Below the pieces are notes generated by a model, which saw only the letters and a list, made by a program, of their open reading frames with translations, was not told where the DNA came from and made no database searches. Positions 38,701 through 48,435 of a DNA stretch of 64,000 nt are shown here, in pieces. A program made the position numbers and the translations under genes. Position 1 is the stretch's first letter. Every line of letters begins with the position of its first letter. This DNA is from Mucilaginibacter psychrotolerans (GTDB lineage: Bacteria; Bacteroidota; Bacteroidia; Sphingobacteriales; Sphingobacteriaceae): the NCBI RefSeq assembly GCF_004519315.1, contig NZ_SOZE01000008.1:1-64000 (forward strand), given 5' to 3'.

Positions 38701-40226
38701 AAACAGCCTACACCGTAACCCATAAGCTCAGCGTGGCCAATAGCGTCATTAATGTAGATAACATGGTGCTGAAAGATTTTAAAGGCGGAATTGGCACAGC
38801 TAATGGCAATGTGGACCTCAATAACATCAGTAACCCAACTATTGATATCACACTGGAGGCGCGCAACCTGTTGGCCCTAAATACCACATTTAAAGATAAC
38901 CACCTGTATTACGGTACTGCGTATGGCTCGGGTACTTTCAGTTTTAAAGGACCGGTGGATAACATGAAGATAGATATAACGGCCAGTACCGAGGCGGGTA
39001 CTATTTTCAACATCCCGCTGAACACGTCAACTACCGCAGCCGATTACGACTTTATTAAATTTGTAGATCATAACGATACCACCCGTAAAGTAGTTACAAA
39101 AGTAAACGCCTTTAATGGCGTTACCCTCAACTTCGATCTTACGGTTAATGAGAGCACGATAGTGCGCATCAGTACCGATTACGGCGTGCTGGAAGGTACC
39201 GGACAAGCAAAAAACCTGCAGTTGAAGATCAACAGTCTGGGCGATTTTGAGATGTTCGGCGACTTCCTCATCACTTCGGGTAAATTCGAATTTACAGCCA
39301 AGGATTTCATCAGCAAGAACTTTGTGGTAAGCCAGGGCGGTACCATCAGGTGGACGGGTAACCCCTCCAACGCCGAGATCAATTTGAAGGCCTTATATGA
39401 GGTACGTACCGATATAGCTCCCCTGTATAACGCGGCGGGCTTAACCTCGCCTTATGGCGCAAAACAGGTATTGGTGCAGGCCGAATTGCTGATAAGCAAA
39501 TCGCTGATACAGCCTACTATTGATTTCAACTTCACCTTCCCGGTAGACCCCTCTATAAAAGATGACCTGAGTACTTACCTGGCCGATAATAATAACCGAA
39601 GCCAACAGGCGCTAAGCATTATTGTGCGGCGTAATTTTGCATCGGGCACCGGTAATAACTTAACCAACCAGGTAGTGGGCACAGCAACCCAAGCGGTAAG
39701 TGAGTTTGCGTTTAATAAGCTTAACAACTTCATATCGCAATCAAACATCAAAAACTTCGATTTGAATATACGATCACTCAATGATGCCAGCTTAGGCTTC
39801 AGGTTTTTGAACGAACGGTTGCTGCTGAACGGTAGCTTTTACTCTAATACCGGCACCAGCGATATCTTTAACAGCAGCACCAGCTTGTTTAATTCAGATT
39901 TCCGCACGTTGAATAAAGATTTTGAGATACAATACCTCATACGTAAAGATGGCAACCTGCGCGCAAGGTACTCGTACCGCGCGCTCAACAGTACTACGCT
40001 TAACTCCATAAACGACCAATTGGGGGTACAATACGTAAACGGTATAGGCTTGGTTTACCAGCGCGATTTCGATACTATCGGCGAGTTCTTCCGCAATATT
40101 TTCAGACAGAGTCGCAGGAGCAAAGCACCGGTTGCGCCGCTACCCGTACCTGCGGCAACAGCCACGCCGGCAGTTAACAACACCTCGCCCGACGATAAAG
40201 ACGCAGACAACGGCGCAGATGATTAA
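35745..40226 (+). CDS. TamB/DUF490-domain translocation and assembly protein
   Basis: At least 1493 aa: N-terminal TM helix ([14 protein letters not shown]), then long AsmA/TamB-type beta repeats, with the TamB domain in the last about 430 residues ([41 protein letters not shown]). Family role: a periplasm-spanning lipid or protein conduit to the outer membrane. Divergent from tsaD. The listed start is a GTG in the middle of the hydrophobic helix. Upstream in-frame codons (from 35697) encode a basic, typical TamB N-terminus ([15 protein letters not shown]) but hold no ATG, GTG or TTG, so the true start may be a non-canonical codon such as ATT 35712. The stop overlaps the convergent ribBA stop. 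Confidence 0.92.
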   Translation: MLILLLFVSIVLILFQYKPVQTWAAKKATAYLSKELNTKVDIQSLYVVPFKSVVLEGLYVLDKQQDTLLSTPKLSVELSGFSLFSSIKKRVIDFKSIQLDNGSFNLKKQKDSTTNLKFVLDYFNSGGDTTKKTVSKPWSLNFRKITLNNFHFRYKNNLRSKVINGVNFDDLDVKHFSVVVHNMDLKNHLFKAGVVGLTLQDKSGFKVNNFSANATIDTTQILLQNLSIVTPNSRVSNFFKMKFKSFDDFDDFENRVTMDADIKSSHLSSKDITYFTTSLGKINFELGVDGRVKGMVNSLRAKNLTVTAGQATFVKGDFNLTGLPDWENTFLQLKFDQVATNKKDLDYLYSHFTGKPTAKIPAIVGKFGNVNFTGRFTGLQNDFVAFGTFKTALGRFDPDINLKINKRGDPSYSGKITATDFNLGSLLDEKDLGRTTLSGNVSGGGDDVKTLNVKGSAKIKYIGYKGYNYSNLVTSGTFIKKIAAGKLSIKDRNVKLDIAGSVNLNPTLPIFDFTGNVDNARLRELKLIKDTVTVTSQLNTNFSGNNLENLDGHILLTCIRITDPRQSYVVDTVAVNTSGKGDARTISLHSDVADGSIKGSFNLATLPSYFKTIAKKYIPSLKTDITRPKPQNFDFNLTLKNLDPVLAIFRPDLKIPDQGTFVGKFNSNDKTATLSGLIKTIKLGKIVFHNFIIDESTNDDMLSLNVSLDRIDLTDSLYIKNINIANFLKNDSLNFNVKLSDKDATNQLDLYGLVEFGRDTTAKLKLLPSDVVLERQNWKIQDQVRIRLLDGKTQISGFELSNGVQKVKINGFISDNPADELKVTFQKFSMATLNQLTKPSGVLLQGALNGDVVLSSVIKKPGVDANLTIDSLIMNKTLVGDVKIKSKLDNQREQADVKVNITHRGLETLNLSGIYNLGHDAGDNLDFDVKMDHTEAVIFEPFVKGLISDLKGTVSANLKLSGPPSSPELNGDITLNNTGVTVDYLKTAYTVTHKLSVANSVINVDNMVLKDFKGGIGTANGNVDLNNISNPTIDITLEARNLLALNTTFKDNHLYYGTAYGSGTFSFKGPVDNMKIDITASTEAGTIFNIPLNTSTTAADYDFIKFVDHNDTTRKVVTKVNAFNGVTLNFDLTVNESTIVRISTDYGVLEGTGQAKNLQLKINSLGDFEMFGDFLITSGKFEFTAKDFISKNFVVSQGGTIRWTGNPSNAEINLKALYEVRTDIAPLYNAAGLTSPYGAKQVLVQAELLISKSLIQPTIDFNFTFPVDPSIKDDLSTYLADNNNRSQQALSIIVRRNFASGTGNNLTNQVVGTATQAVSEFAFNKLNNFISQSNIKNFDLNIRSLNDASLGFRFLNERLLLNGSFYSNTGTSDIFNSSTSLFNSDFRTLNKDFEIQYLIRKDGNLRARYSYRALNSTTLNSINDQLGVQYVNGIGLVYQRDFDTIGEFFRNIFRQSRRSKAPVAPLPVPAATATPAVNNTSPDDKDADNGADD

Positions 40227-41437
40227 TGCTCGCGCATGATGGCATGGTCCATCTTATCGCGTTTGGTGCGCAGGTAGGCCTCGTTATGCGGGTTAGAAGG
40301 GATTTCAATCGGCAGGTTCTCTACAACTTCTAAACCATAGCCAATTAGCCCTGCGCGTTTCTTAGGGTTGTTGGTAAGCAGGCGCATTTTAGATATACCC
40401 AGGCTGCGCAATATCTGTGCGCCGATGCCATAATCGCGCTGATCCATACCAAAGCCCAGCTTAATGTTGGCTTCAACGGTATCCAGCCCGTTTTCTTGCA
40501 GGTGGTAGGCTTTAAGCTTGTTTACCAGGCCAATGCCGCGGCCCTCCTGGTTCATGTAGATAATAGCTCCTTTACCCTCTTTGCTGATGATTTCCATGGC
40601 TTTGTGCAACTGCGGACCGCAATCGCAACGGCAGGAACCGAAGATGTCACCGGTAACGCAGCTGCTGTGCACACGCACTAATACAGGTTCGCCAATTTGC
40701 CATTCGCCTTTTACCAGGGCAAGGTGGTTTTCGCCGGTATCCAGTTGGGTGTAAGCAATCATATCAAAATCGCCCCATTGCGTAGGCATTTTTACCGATA
40801 CCTCTTTACGCACCAACGATTCGGTATCCAGGCGGTAAGCAATCAAATCTTTTATGGATACGATAACCAGGTTAAATTCTTTGGCAATCTCCAGTAACTC
40901 GGGCAGGCGTGCCATATCGCCATCTTCCTTCATTATTTCGCAGATAACGCCTGCTGGCTCAAAACCAGCCAAAACAGAAAGGTCTATTGCGGCCTCGGTA
41001 TGGCCCGAACGGCGTAGCACGCCGCCGTCTTTAGCAATCAAAGGGAATATGTGCCCCGGGCGGCCCAGATCTTCGGGCTTGGTAGCTGGGTCTATTAATG
41101 CAAGGGTTGTTTTTGAGCGGTCGGTTGCAGATATGCCGGTAGTGCAACCATCGCCCAGCAAATCTACCGAAACGGTGAAGGCGGTTTCGTGCGAGGTGGT
41201 GTTGTGTGTAACCATCGGCTCCAACTCAAGCTCGAGGGCGCGGTGTGTGGTGATGGGCGCGCAAACCAGCCCGCGGCCGTGGCGTACCATAAAATTGATG
41301 GTTTCGGGCGTTGCGTTGCGGGCAGCGGTTAAAAAATCGCCCTCGTTTTCGCGATCTTCATCATCTACTACAATGATGGTTTTGCCGGCTTTGATGGCCT
41401 CAATCGCTTCGGGTATGGTGTTCAGCAAAGTATGCAT
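40223..41437 (-). CDS. ribBA: Bifunctional 3,4-dihydroxy-2-butanone-4-phosphate synthase / GTP cyclohydrolase II
   Basis: 404 aa fusion for the two entry reactions of riboflavin synthesis. RibB part (about 1-200): [12 protein letters not shown] acidic loop, and [10 protein letters not shown]. RibA part (about 205-404): [21 protein letters not shown] with the three zinc Cys, and [13 protein letters not shown]. Convergent with tamB. Confidence 0.97.
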   Translation of the reverse strand: MHTLLNTIPEAIEAIKAGKTIIVVDDEDRENEGDFLTAARNATPETINFMVRHGRGLVCAPITTHRALELELEPMVTHNTTSHETAFTVSVDLLGDGCTTGISATDRSKTTLALIDPATKPEDLGRPGHIFPLIAKDGGVLRRSGHTEAAIDLSVLAGFEPAGVICEIMKEDGDMARLPELLEIAKEFNLVIVSIKDLIAYRLDTESLVRKEVSVKMPTQWGDFDMIAYTQLDTGENHLALVKGEWQIGEPVLVRVHSSCVTGDIFGSCRCDCGPQLHKAMEIISKEGKGAIIYMNQEGRGIGLVNKLKAYHLQENGLDTVEANIKLGFGMDQRDYGIGAQILRSLGISKMRLLTNNPKKRAGLIGYGLEVVENLPIEIPSNPHNEAYLRTKRDKMDHAIMREH

Positions 41438-41529
41438 ATTAATGGATGCCCGGGGTGCTTAAAACAAGAACGGGGGGCGTAACAAAGTTACGATGATAAT
41501 TGAATGAATACCGTCGGTAATTTGTAAAA

Positions 41530-42954
41530 CTATACGGGCTGCTTTGCCTTGCGCAAACGGAAGCGCTTGAAGAAGCGTTTGTACAAGTCCATATCGAAAA
41601 CAGCCGAATCGGTAGCGGCTTTGTAACTGAGGAAAAGCCCGATAGGGAATAAGACGACAATGGCTATCCAGGCGCCAACAATAGGGGAGAGGTCGCCCTC
41701 CTTGGCCGATTTTTCGCCTATGGTACCGATGATATAATAAATTAAAAAGAAGATAACCGATACCACCACCGGCAAGCCAAGCCCCCCTTTGCGTATGATT
41801 GCCCCAAGCGGCGCACCAATCAAAAATAATACGATACACGCCGCGCCCAGCGTGAACTTCCGCTGATATTCCATGATATAGCGGCGGATACTTTTAGACG
41901 AATCCTTATAACTATCGGTACGGTTACGCAGCACATCCTGCAGCTGTTTTACCTCAATAGCAGCGTTGTTGTATGAATTAAGCTTTTCGTTTACGCTTTT
42001 TAATATATTGCTATCGGCAGGGGCAACATGTTTAATAGCCGCCCACTTATCGGGCACCGCGAAATACTTGATATACGGTCTGATGAGCGTATAGTTGGTG
42101 TTTACGGAGCTATCTACGGAACGGCTTGCCGAATCTACGTAATGATCTAACTGTTTCAGGTTCATCATCATGGAAGCGCTCCTGAACTCGTTTTCGTTGG
42201 TGCGCTTTATCGTAAGATCAGAAAGCGGGAACTTCTGCTCGGTTTCTTTAAAGCGAAAGCGCGTAAGTTTCTGGCGTTGGAAATAGTTGTTGTCGCTTGG
42301 CGTTTCTTCATAACGTACGCCGTCTTTTAATCTCAGTACCAGGAAAAGGTCGTCTTTGGTACGGTACATCAGCCCAGATTTAGCAAAGGTTACGATATGG
42401 TTTATCTGCAAAGCACCACGCTGGTATATCATGATGTCGTGTAGGGTTTGCCCGTCTTTATCTTTCCGTTTTACGCGGATAGAGTAGCCGGGAAAACGAT
42501 TGCTGAAGATGTTCTCGGGCAGCAGATCTGCCGATTTTTGTTTGCGGGCATCGTACAGCAGCGAGTAGTATTTGAGGTTGGCCCGCGGCAGCATCCAGTC
42601 GGAAAAGGCGAAAGCAGCGATGCTTAAGATAACCACCACCACCATCATGGGATACATGGCGCGGCGCAGAGATATACCGGCCGATTTAATGGCCACCAGT
42701 TCGTAATTCTCGCCCAGGCTGCCGTAGGTCATGATAGAAGATAATAATACCGATAGGGGCAGTGCCATAGCCACATTGGTAGCCGAGTTGTACATCATCA
42801 GCTCGAGGATGATATACCACTGGAAGCCCTTGCCGATAAGGTCATCGATGTATTTAAACAAAAACAACATCAGCAGCACAAACATCACAATGAATAAGGT
42901 GACGATAAACGGCCTTATAAATGATTTGAGCAGCAGGAGGTGTATTTTCTTCAT
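41530..42954 (-). CDS. LptF/LptG-family permease (YjgP/YjgQ)
   Basis: 474 aa from ATG 42954 (MKKIHLLLLKSFIRPF); the frame is open 12 codons further, but those residues would break the membrane N-terminus. It has six TM helices, three before and three after a large periplasmic beta-jellyroll (about 130-350). Family role: with an LptB-type ATPase, extraction of lipopolysaccharide from the inner membrane. Bacteroidota often have separate copies; which of LptF or LptG this is cannot be decided. Confidence 0.92.
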   Translation of the reverse strand: MKKIHLLLLKSFIRPFIVTLFIVMFVLLMLFLFKYIDDLIGKGFQWYIILELMMYNSATNVAMALPLSVLLSSIMTYGSLGENYELVAIKSAGISLRRAMYPMMVVVVILSIAAFAFSDWMLPRANLKYYSLLYDARKQKSADLLPENIFSNRFPGYSIRVKRKDKDGQTLHDIMIYQRGALQINHIVTFAKSGLMYRTKDDLFLVLRLKDGVRYEETPSDNNYFQRQKLTRFRFKETEQKFPLSDLTIKRTNENEFRSASMMMNLKQLDHYVDSASRSVDSSVNTNYTLIRPYIKYFAVPDKWAAIKHVAPADSNILKSVNEKLNSYNNAAIEVKQLQDVLRNRTDSYKDSSKSIRRYIMEYQRKFTLGAACIVLFLIGAPLGAIIRKGGLGLPVVVSVIFFLIYYIIGTIGEKSAKEGDLSPIVGAWIAIVVLFPIGLFLSYKAATDSAVFDMDLYKRFFKRFRLRKAKQPV

Positions 42955-43052
42955 CGGGCAAATTCGGCAGCACGGCAACTGCATATGCATAACTGCAATT
43001 ACTGTTGCATATTGTTGTTAACACCGCAAAAATACAGAAAATTACGGAGGGG

Positions 43053-43433
43053 TTAAGCGCCCAGCACGCTAATGAGGTAATCGATTTGGTTATCCCATAT
43101 CTGTTTGCGCTCGGTAAGGGTATCGGGCGTGGCAAAATCAGTAACCGCAAGGGCCACATCATTAGTAAGCTCATCCTGGATAATTTCCATCTCGAAATAG
43201 GTTTGCGGTTCGTCGTCTACCCATTTAAAACGCACCAGTTTGTTCTCTTTAATGGCCACGAGTTTGGCATTTTGCTTCTCACCATCCCAGGTGAAAGTGT
43301 AAATTTGGTCGCGCACGGTAACATCGTCGGCAAACCATTGCGATAAACCGTTAGCCTCGTTCAGGAAGGTGTACAGTATTCTGGGAGAGGATTTTATCTC
43401 GTATTCTATGTTGAATTTCTTCTTCTCGGACAT
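43053..43433 (-). CDS. START-like/AHSA1-type domain protein
   Basis: 126 aa from ATG 43433 (MSEKKKFNIEYEIKSSPRIL); a start 7 codons upstream is less natural. SRPBCC fold: SSPRILYTFLNEANGLSQWF, DQIYTFTWDGEKQNAKLV, WVDDEPQTYFEMEI, then a long C-terminal helix. Family members bind hydrophobic ligands or Hsp90; the specific role is unknown. Confidence 0.87.
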   Translation of the reverse strand: MSEKKKFNIEYEIKSSPRILYTFLNEANGLSQWFADDVTVRDQIYTFTWDGEKQNAKLVAIKENKLVRFKWVDDEPQTYFEMEIIQDELTNDVALAVTDFATPDTLTERKQIWDNQIDYLISVLGA

Positions 43434-43505
43434 GGGCGGGTTAATCGTTAGCAACCAGTGTAAATGTAAATGTTAACATTTTTTCTAAAGAAAACTAATT
43501 TCTGC

Positions 43506-43513
43506 TATATTTG
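43506..43513 (+). promoter_or_regulatory. Bacteroidota -7 promoter box ahead of the tRNA-Met remnant
   Basis: TATATTTG matches the TAnnTTTG consensus. It lies 80 bp upstream of the tRNA 5' end, with a hairpin (43520-43554, TTTTCGG...CCGAAAA) between. Confidence 0.5.
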
Positions 43514-43592
43514 CAAACCTTTTTCGGGAAGCATGGAAATATATATTCCGAAAAGTAGTACTCGTTAACCGGAGTACAAGAAATAACCACCC

Positions 43593-43633
43593 GGCGGGGT
43601 AGCTCAGATGGTTAGAGCGTAGGATTCATAATC
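43593..43633 (+). tRNA. tRNA-Met (CAT), 5' half only, cut at the element junction
   Basis: GGCGGGG (acceptor 5' strand), TA, GCTC-AGATGGTTA-GAGC (D arm) and AGGATTCATAATC (anticodon arm, CAT at 43627-43629) read as elongator tRNA-Met. After the anticodon loop the sequence no longer supplies a T arm or the complementary acceptor strand CCCCGCC, so the gene is broken here. The missing 3' half is expected at the other end of the mobile element. Confidence 0.8.
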
Positions 43634-43647
43634 TTGCAGGTTATGAA
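43625..43647. other. Probable attachment-site core of the integrated element
   Basis: TTCATAA (43625-43631) and TTATGAA (43641-43647) are perfect inverted repeats around a 9-bp spacer (TCTTGCAGG). The left arm is exactly the anticodon loop of the tRNA. This is the layout of a tyrosine-recombinase core site: two integrase arms around a crossover region. Confidence 0.65.
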
Positions 43648-43734
43648 GCAAAATGCTCTAAAATGGCTTAAAATGACGTTTCCCACAACGTTTAGCCACC
43701 ATAAAAAGCCACCACATCACAGGTTAAGCCAGTC

Positions 43735-43758
43735 AAACCGTTAACAAAACCGTTAACA
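43735..43758. repeat. Tandem 12-mers, probable integrase arm sites
   Basis: AAACCGTTAACA occurs twice in direct tandem, with a third partial copy following (AAAACG). It lies 55 bp before the integrase start, as expected for arm-type integrase-binding or excisionase sites. Confidence 0.5.
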
Positions 43759-43816
43759 AAACGCGACCTTTGAACGGGGCGTGAAAACAAATTTTTTCAC
43801 TTAAAAATGTTTTCAC

Positions 43817-45088
43817 ATGGCAACCGCAAAAATTGTTACATGGAGCCGTAAAGACAAAAACGGCAATTTCCCCATCGGGATTAAAGTTTCACAAAATGGT
43901 ATTCCTGCTTATTTGTTCGAGGGAAACGCAATTGCCTCCCGCGATCATTGGGATTCGGGCAAACAGCAAGTAAAGAAAACCCATCCGCACGCAATGCGCC
44001 TGACAAATTTCCTGACGAAAAAACTGTCCGAAGTAAACGAGAAAATCCTCGAATTTGAAACCGACAAAAAAACCTATTCGGCAGAAGATATTGTCAATGC
44101 CATCAAACCAAAGCCAGTACAGGCACCGCCGCCACCGCCGAAACTGCCGTTGTTCAAAGATGTAGCCGACAACCATTTGAGGGAACAAAAAGCCCTTGGC
44201 AATTACGATGTTCACAAAACCGATAAAAGCCGCCTCAAACGCTTTTACGAGTTTGCCGGGGAAAACGTAACGTTTCCTGAAATCACAGTTGAATTCCTGC
44301 GCCGCTACACGGTATTCCTGAAAACGGAACGCAACCGCAATAAGAAAGAACAAAAGTCATTAAGCGACCGTTCAGTAACAAACCACCTGTTGGCAATCCG
44401 TACCCTATATAACCGCGCCATCACTGCGGGCTTGGCAAGTAAGGATAATTACCCTTTCGGCGGCAGGGAAAGGATCATGATTAAATTCGGTAAGACCGAA
44501 AAGATTGGACTGGTAGGCGATGAAATCAACTTGCTTAAACAGTATAAGTTTTCTAAAAAGCAAGCCCACTTACACCACAGCCGCAATATCTGGCTGGTAT
44601 GCTTTTACTTTGCGGGGATGCGTATTACCGATGCGCTGCTGCTGAAATGGTCCGATTTTCAGAATGGGCGTTTTTATTACACCATGTCTAAAAACGGCGA
44701 ACCGGGGTCGTTGCCTATCCCTCCGGCAATTGCCGCCATTTTGGAGGAATATAAAAACGAACCCAAAACGCACGACCTTGTGTTTTCTTACCTGAAATGC
44801 CTGGAAAATCTTGACGACCGTTATGCCTTGCGCAGGCGGATAAATTCCGTCACCCGTTTGATTGGCGAACATATGGCCGTTATCATGGAATTACTGGATA
44901 TCAATAAAAACGCCTCGCCGCACAAAGCCCGCCACGCCTTTGCACAACGCGCCGAAGAAAAAGAGATACACCCCAAAGTGCTGCAAGGCATGTATCGCCA
45001 TGAGTCCATCCTGACGACAATGGGCTACCAGTCCAACTTCTCGCATAAAAAGATGGATGAAGCGTTGGAGGCGGTAATTGATTTCTGA
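43817..45088 (+). CDS. Tyrosine recombinase/integrase of the mobile element
   Basis: 423 aa of the Bacteroidota conjugative-transposon type. N-terminal arm-binding domain (about 1-95; VTWSRKDKNGNFPIGIKVSQ), SAM-like core-binding domain (about 110-210) and catalytic domain (about 225-420). The catalytic set is visible: Arg in FAGMRITDALLLKW, HKARHAF (His-x-x-Arg), His in MYRHES and the nucleophile Tyr in TTMGYQSNF. It lies directly inside the tRNA junction, so it most likely drove this integration. Confidence 0.95.
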   Translation: MATAKIVTWSRKDKNGNFPIGIKVSQNGIPAYLFEGNAIASRDHWDSGKQQVKKTHPHAMRLTNFLTKKLSEVNEKILEFETDKKTYSAEDIVNAIKPKPVQAPPPPPKLPLFKDVADNHLREQKALGNYDVHKTDKSRLKRFYEFAGENVTFPEITVEFLRRYTVFLKTERNRNKKEQKSLSDRSVTNHLLAIRTLYNRAITAGLASKDNYPFGGRERIMIKFGKTEKIGLVGDEINLLKQYKFSKKQAHLHHSRNIWLVCFYFAGMRITDALLLKWSDFQNGRFYYTMSKNGEPGSLPIPPAIAAILEEYKNEPKTHDLVFSYLKCLENLDDRYALRRRINSVTRLIGEHMAVIMELLDINKNASPHKARHAFAQRAEEKEIHPKVLQGMYRHESILTTMGYQSNFSHKKMDEALEAVIDF

Positions 45089-45090
45089 AA

Positions 45091-45137
45091 AAAACTGAAA
45101 TAAGGCATGCAAAACAGATGTCTTATTTCAGTTTTTT
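45091..45137. terminator. Bidirectional terminator after the integrase gene
   Basis: AAAACTGAAATAAG and CTTATTTCAGTTTT form a perfect 14-bp stem (45091-45104 / 45122-45135) with A-rich and T-rich flanks. Confidence 0.88.
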
Positions 45138-45175
45138 AATAAATAATGAAATAACATTGACTTCATGCTGTTATT

Positions 45176-45224
45176 TATGGATATTTATGGATAACAATAT
45201 GGATATTTCTTGCGTTTATGGATA
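45176..45224 (+). promoter_or_regulatory. Four direct copies of TATGGATA upstream of the Fic gene
   Basis: Copies start at 45176, 45186, 45198 and 45217, most followed by TTTA or TTT. The array lies within 65 bp of the Fic start, so it is a good candidate operator, perhaps for the winged helix of the Fic protein itself. Confidence 0.5.
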
Positions 45225-45239
45225 TTTACGGGTAAATAT

Positions 45240-46298
45240 ATGGCTATGATCAAAACAAATTCTCTACATATCACGAATGAAATTTTAGCCTTGATTGCTG
45301 AAATCGATGAATTCAAAGGCGCATGGCGCTCTCTAAGTCAGTTGGCACCGGAACAGCTTACTTCACTAAAACACATTGCGACGATTGAAAGCATCGGTTC
45401 ATCAACACGTATCGAAGGAAGCCGCCTAACGGATCAAGAGGTTGAAGTTCTGCTTGGCAATTTGCAGATAAAGTCTTTTGCAACAAGGGATGAGCAGGAA
45501 ATCGCCGGATATGCTGAAGCCATGAACATCGTGTTTCAAAATTATGAGCAAATCCCTTTCACTGAAAACTATATCCTGCAATTGCATCAGGAATTAATGC
45601 GGTATAGCGATAAAGACGACTGGCACCGGGGCAATTATAAAAAGTCTCCTAACCATGTGGAAGCTTTCGGGGCGGATGGAAAAAGTATCGGCATCGTGTT
45701 TGAAACGATAAGCCCGTTTGAAACCCCTTTGCAGATGGAGCAGCTTGTCGCTTGGGCAAATAAGGAGTTCAAGGAAAAGACGCTGCACCCTTTGATTATC
45801 GCCGGGATATTTATTGTGAAGTTTCTTGAAATACACCCATTCCAGGATGGCAATGGTCGTTTGTCGCGAATACTGACAACCCTCTTGTTGCTTAAACAAG
45901 GCTACGCCTATATTCCTTACAGTTCGCTTGAAGCTGTCATCGAACAAAGCAAGGAAGCCTATTATTTATCCCTGCGCCAAACACAGGGCACATTGAAATC
46001 TGAAAAGCCGAATTGGGGACCGTGGCTGTTATTTTTCCTGCGCTCGCTTAAAAAACAGAAAGAGCGCCTTGAAGGCAAAATAGCACAGGAAAAACTGTTA
46101 TTGACGCAATTGCCGGAATTGTCGCAACGCATTCTTTCAATCGCAAAATCCCGTGGCCGTATCACCGTTAAGGATGTCGTTACATTAACATCAGCCAATC
46201 GGAATACGGTTAAAAAGCATATCGAAAATCTTTCGGCCTCCGGCTATTTGCAACAGCAGGGTATAGGAAAGGGAACATGGTACGTTCTTTCAGTATAA
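45240..46298 (+). CDS. Fic-domain AMP-transferase-type protein with C-terminal winged helix
   Basis: 352 aa from ATG 45240 (the frame is open from a TTG 30 bp upstream). N-terminal helical domain with a class-II inhibitory motif SSTRIEGS (S-x-x-x-E-G, about 62-67). Complete Fic motif HPFQDGNGRLSR (His199, by numbering from 45240). C-terminal winged HTH (RGRITVKDVVTLTSANRNTVKKHI region). Family role: transfer of AMP or another nucleotide group to proteins; standalone class-II Fic proteins are self-inhibited regulators. Cargo of the element. Confidence 0.93.
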   Translation: MAMIKTNSLHITNEILALIAEIDEFKGAWRSLSQLAPEQLTSLKHIATIESIGSSTRIEGSRLTDQEVEVLLGNLQIKSFATRDEQEIAGYAEAMNIVFQNYEQIPFTENYILQLHQELMRYSDKDDWHRGNYKKSPNHVEAFGADGKSIGIVFETISPFETPLQMEQLVAWANKEFKEKTLHPLIIAGIFIVKFLEIHPFQDGNGRLSRILTTLLLLKQGYAYIPYSSLEAVIEQSKEAYYLSLRQTQGTLKSEKPNWGPWLLFFLRSLKKQKERLEGKIAQEKLLLTQLPELSQRILSIAKSRGRITVKDVVTLTSANRNTVKKHIENLSASGYLQQQGIGKGTWYVLSV

Positions 46299-46365
46299 TA
46301 TTCTCCCTAAAAACAACAAAAACGTGCCGCAGGACGTAAGCCACAAAAGCGCGGCGGGGTAAATG

Positions 46366-46815
46366 TCAATTAAGGTTCAGGCTATCTATTGAAGCGGCGG
46401 AAACTTCAAGCATGTTTTTTAGTTCATTATCCTTAAAACGGTAAACAAAATCTGAAGCGTAATTCAACCCGAAATCGCCAGCGGTGCCAGTATTGTCGAA
46501 AATGATTTTCGCATTCTTGTCTTTTGTTATGGCTGACATTAAGATAGTGTCCTGTTTCATCAAGATGTATGTTCTATGGGTCGGTGCATGGCTCAATTTT
46601 TCCACCAACGAATTGATAACATCTTTACGACACGCACTACAGCTCTGATTATTCAGCAATATAATATTCTCGTCTTTGGTTGATATAGAATTTTTAAATA
46701 CGCTTGCAAAATAACGCTCAAGATTAGCCTCTTTTTCCTCTATCGGTGACTTCTCCGGTGCCTTGCAGCTTGCAAAAACAAATAGCAGAAGGAAATACCT
46801 AAACTTCATTTTCAA
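46366..46815 (-). CDS. Lipoprotein with a CxxC motif
   Basis: 149 aa; lipobox VFASC (Cys17). NNQSCSACRKDVINSL contains a CSAC pair after a strand (ENIILLN), the position of a thioredoxin active site, but the rest is too divergent for certainty. It overlaps the upstream propeller gene by 17 bp, so they form one unit. No close family recognised. Confidence 0.6.
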   Translation of the reverse strand: MKMKFRYFLLLFVFASCKAPEKSPIEEKEANLERYFASVFKNSISTKDENIILLNNQSCSACRKDVINSLVEKLSHAPTHRTYILMKQDTILMSAITKDKNAKIIFDNTGTAGDFGLNYASDFVYRFKDNELKNMLEVSAASIDSLNLN

Positions 46816-47935
46816 ATGTTAAAATTTTAAAATATCCGAACTTGTAATTAGCATTGTTTTCTGTCCGATAAAAAATATAAAGCCCGTTTTTTGTTACAAA
46901 TGAAATAAACTCTCTGTAATGTGTATCTAAAGGAAACTCGCCAGCAATTTTAAAATGTTCATTATAAACTGTTAAAACGAGAGGCTTATTTTCCAGTGTA
47001 TTGTACTTGCCGCTATCACTTTTCAAAGGAATAGGACTGAGAAGAAACCGATAATATAATTTTCGATATTTATCGTATCGTACCTCTGTATACATCGGAT
47101 TTGTTATCATGGCTTTGATCTTAGCTTCGGCACTTCCTGACTTAGAGATTTCCAAAGGAATAGCGTTGTCGGAATTACCTTTAGCTGAAATTGATTTCAA
47201 TGCATTGGTTGCACGATTATAGATATAGAAATTCGGATCAGCGCTATACGAGATAATTGACTTTTGACCGGAGTTTGTGATGTTAACTTCGTTTGAAAAG
47301 CCGTAATAATTTTCCTGGTATATCTCGGAAAATGGCACGTCATAAATTTTCAAGCTGCCATCTTGGATGCTTATTCCAGCTAATTGTGGCTGTTCGTAAA
47401 ATGATTTGTTTGTTTGCCCACAAACGTGGCAATAAATTCTTCCAATGATACGACCACTTTTCGAATCATAATAAATAGGGGAACGATCCAGATTAGCAAA
47501 CCTTACGGTCTTATAATTTTCATTCTTACTTAATGAATTAATCAGAACGATTTTTTCAGCTTTTCCGTTTACTAAGAATAATAAAGCATTGGTGGTTAAT
47601 ACAAACAAGGAGTCCCTGCCGTTGAAACAAAAGGAATTAACATCACCATACCTTTCTTTCAGGTATGGTGATGTTAGAAAATCGAGGTTAACAGAATAAT
47701 GATCGACTGCGTTGTTCAGTCCGTAAACGTTAACTTTAGAATCGGTTAAAAAAGCAACGTAATCGTCGTTTGATGTTGAAAATGATGCATATTTAAAGGG
47801 ATTGTCGACAACTTTAAAGGCAACTTCCTTTTCTTGTATTTTGAGTGAATTTATATTTGAATTGCAACCCCAAAAAACGATGGCAATAAATAAACTAATC
47901 AGAATATTGATCCTGAATTTTTCAAATCGTTGCAT
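46799..47935 (-). CDS. DUF4221/6-bladed-propeller-like lipoprotein
   Basis: 378 aa; lipobox VFWGC (Cys near 24). The body is repeats of strands in a beta-propeller pattern (FKYASFSTSNDDYVAFLTDS; FCFNGRDSLFVLTTNALLFL; PLVLTVYNEHFKIAGEFPLD). Such proteins occur in Bacteroidota next to small Cys-containing exported proteins and TlpA-type thioredoxins, as here. The biochemical role is unknown. Six bp after the preceding lipoprotein gene. Confidence 0.65.
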   Translation of the reverse strand: MQRFEKFRINILISLFIAIVFWGCNSNINSLKIQEKEVAFKVVDNPFKYASFSTSNDDYVAFLTDSKVNVYGLNNAVDHYSVNLDFLTSPYLKERYGDVNSFCFNGRDSLFVLTTNALLFLVNGKAEKIVLINSLSKNENYKTVRFANLDRSPIYYDSKSGRIIGRIYCHVCGQTNKSFYEQPQLAGISIQDGSLKIYDVPFSEIYQENYYGFSNEVNITNSGQKSIISYSADPNFYIYNRATNALKSISAKGNSDNAIPLEISKSGSAEAKIKAMITNPMYTEVRYDKYRKLYYRFLLSPIPLKSDSGKYNTLENKPLVLTVYNEHFKIAGEFPLDTHYREFISFVTKNGLYIFYRTENNANYKFGYFKILTFENEV

Positions 47936-47940
47936 TCCGA

Positions 47941-48288
47941 CTAATACTCGTATTCGATATTATATGCTTCTTTAACCAACTTAATAGAATTATCAATTTC
48001 TTTTTGCGTGAATCTACCAGACGCAATCATAGAAGTAACGGCTTCGCAGTCATGAATTTCAGAGCAAGAGTTGCCTACAGATTCAAAGCATTTTGTGCCT
48101 GCTTTTTTATCTACAATACATGCTTTCTCGTCTTTTTTAGATTCCAAAACATTTGTTGTTGGTGGCGCAAAGTTAATGGACTGTAGTTTAATTTTAGTCA
48201 GTGGCGTTGTTTCTGAAACATTGTTGTTTTTTTGACAAGCAGAAAGGCTTAATGCTGCAACAGCTAAGAGTAGTAGTGACTTTTTCAT
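47941..48288 (-). CDS. Small exported Cys-containing lipoprotein
   Basis: 115 aa; lipobox LSLSAC (Cys18), followed by QKNNNVSETTP. The mature part has four Cys (KACIVD, TKCFES, NSCSEI, HDCEAV), which could form two disulfides. No family recognised. The conserved context (propeller, thioredoxin) suggests an exported, oxidised small protein. Confidence 0.6.
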   Translation of the reverse strand: MKKSLLLLAVAALSLSACQKNNNVSETTPLTKIKLQSINFAPPTTNVLESKKDEKACIVDKKAGTKCFESVGNSCSEIHDCEAVTSMIASGRFTQKEIDNSIKLVKEAYNIEYEY

Positions 48289-48435
48289 TTTGGTTTAGAT
48301 TTTAATTTATGTTCGCAAACTTACTTCTTTTTTACTTGAACGCAAATAAAGAAAAAAATTCAGGTCAATCGATACTTTTACCGGATACCTCCCTTGGCTT
48401 ATCGAAAATGCGCGACATGGAGACAATCAGTTAAA

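Noticed and set aside
43593..43670. A complete tRNA-Met
   Set aside because: No T arm and no CCCCGCC acceptor strand follow the anticodon arm; only the 5' half is present.
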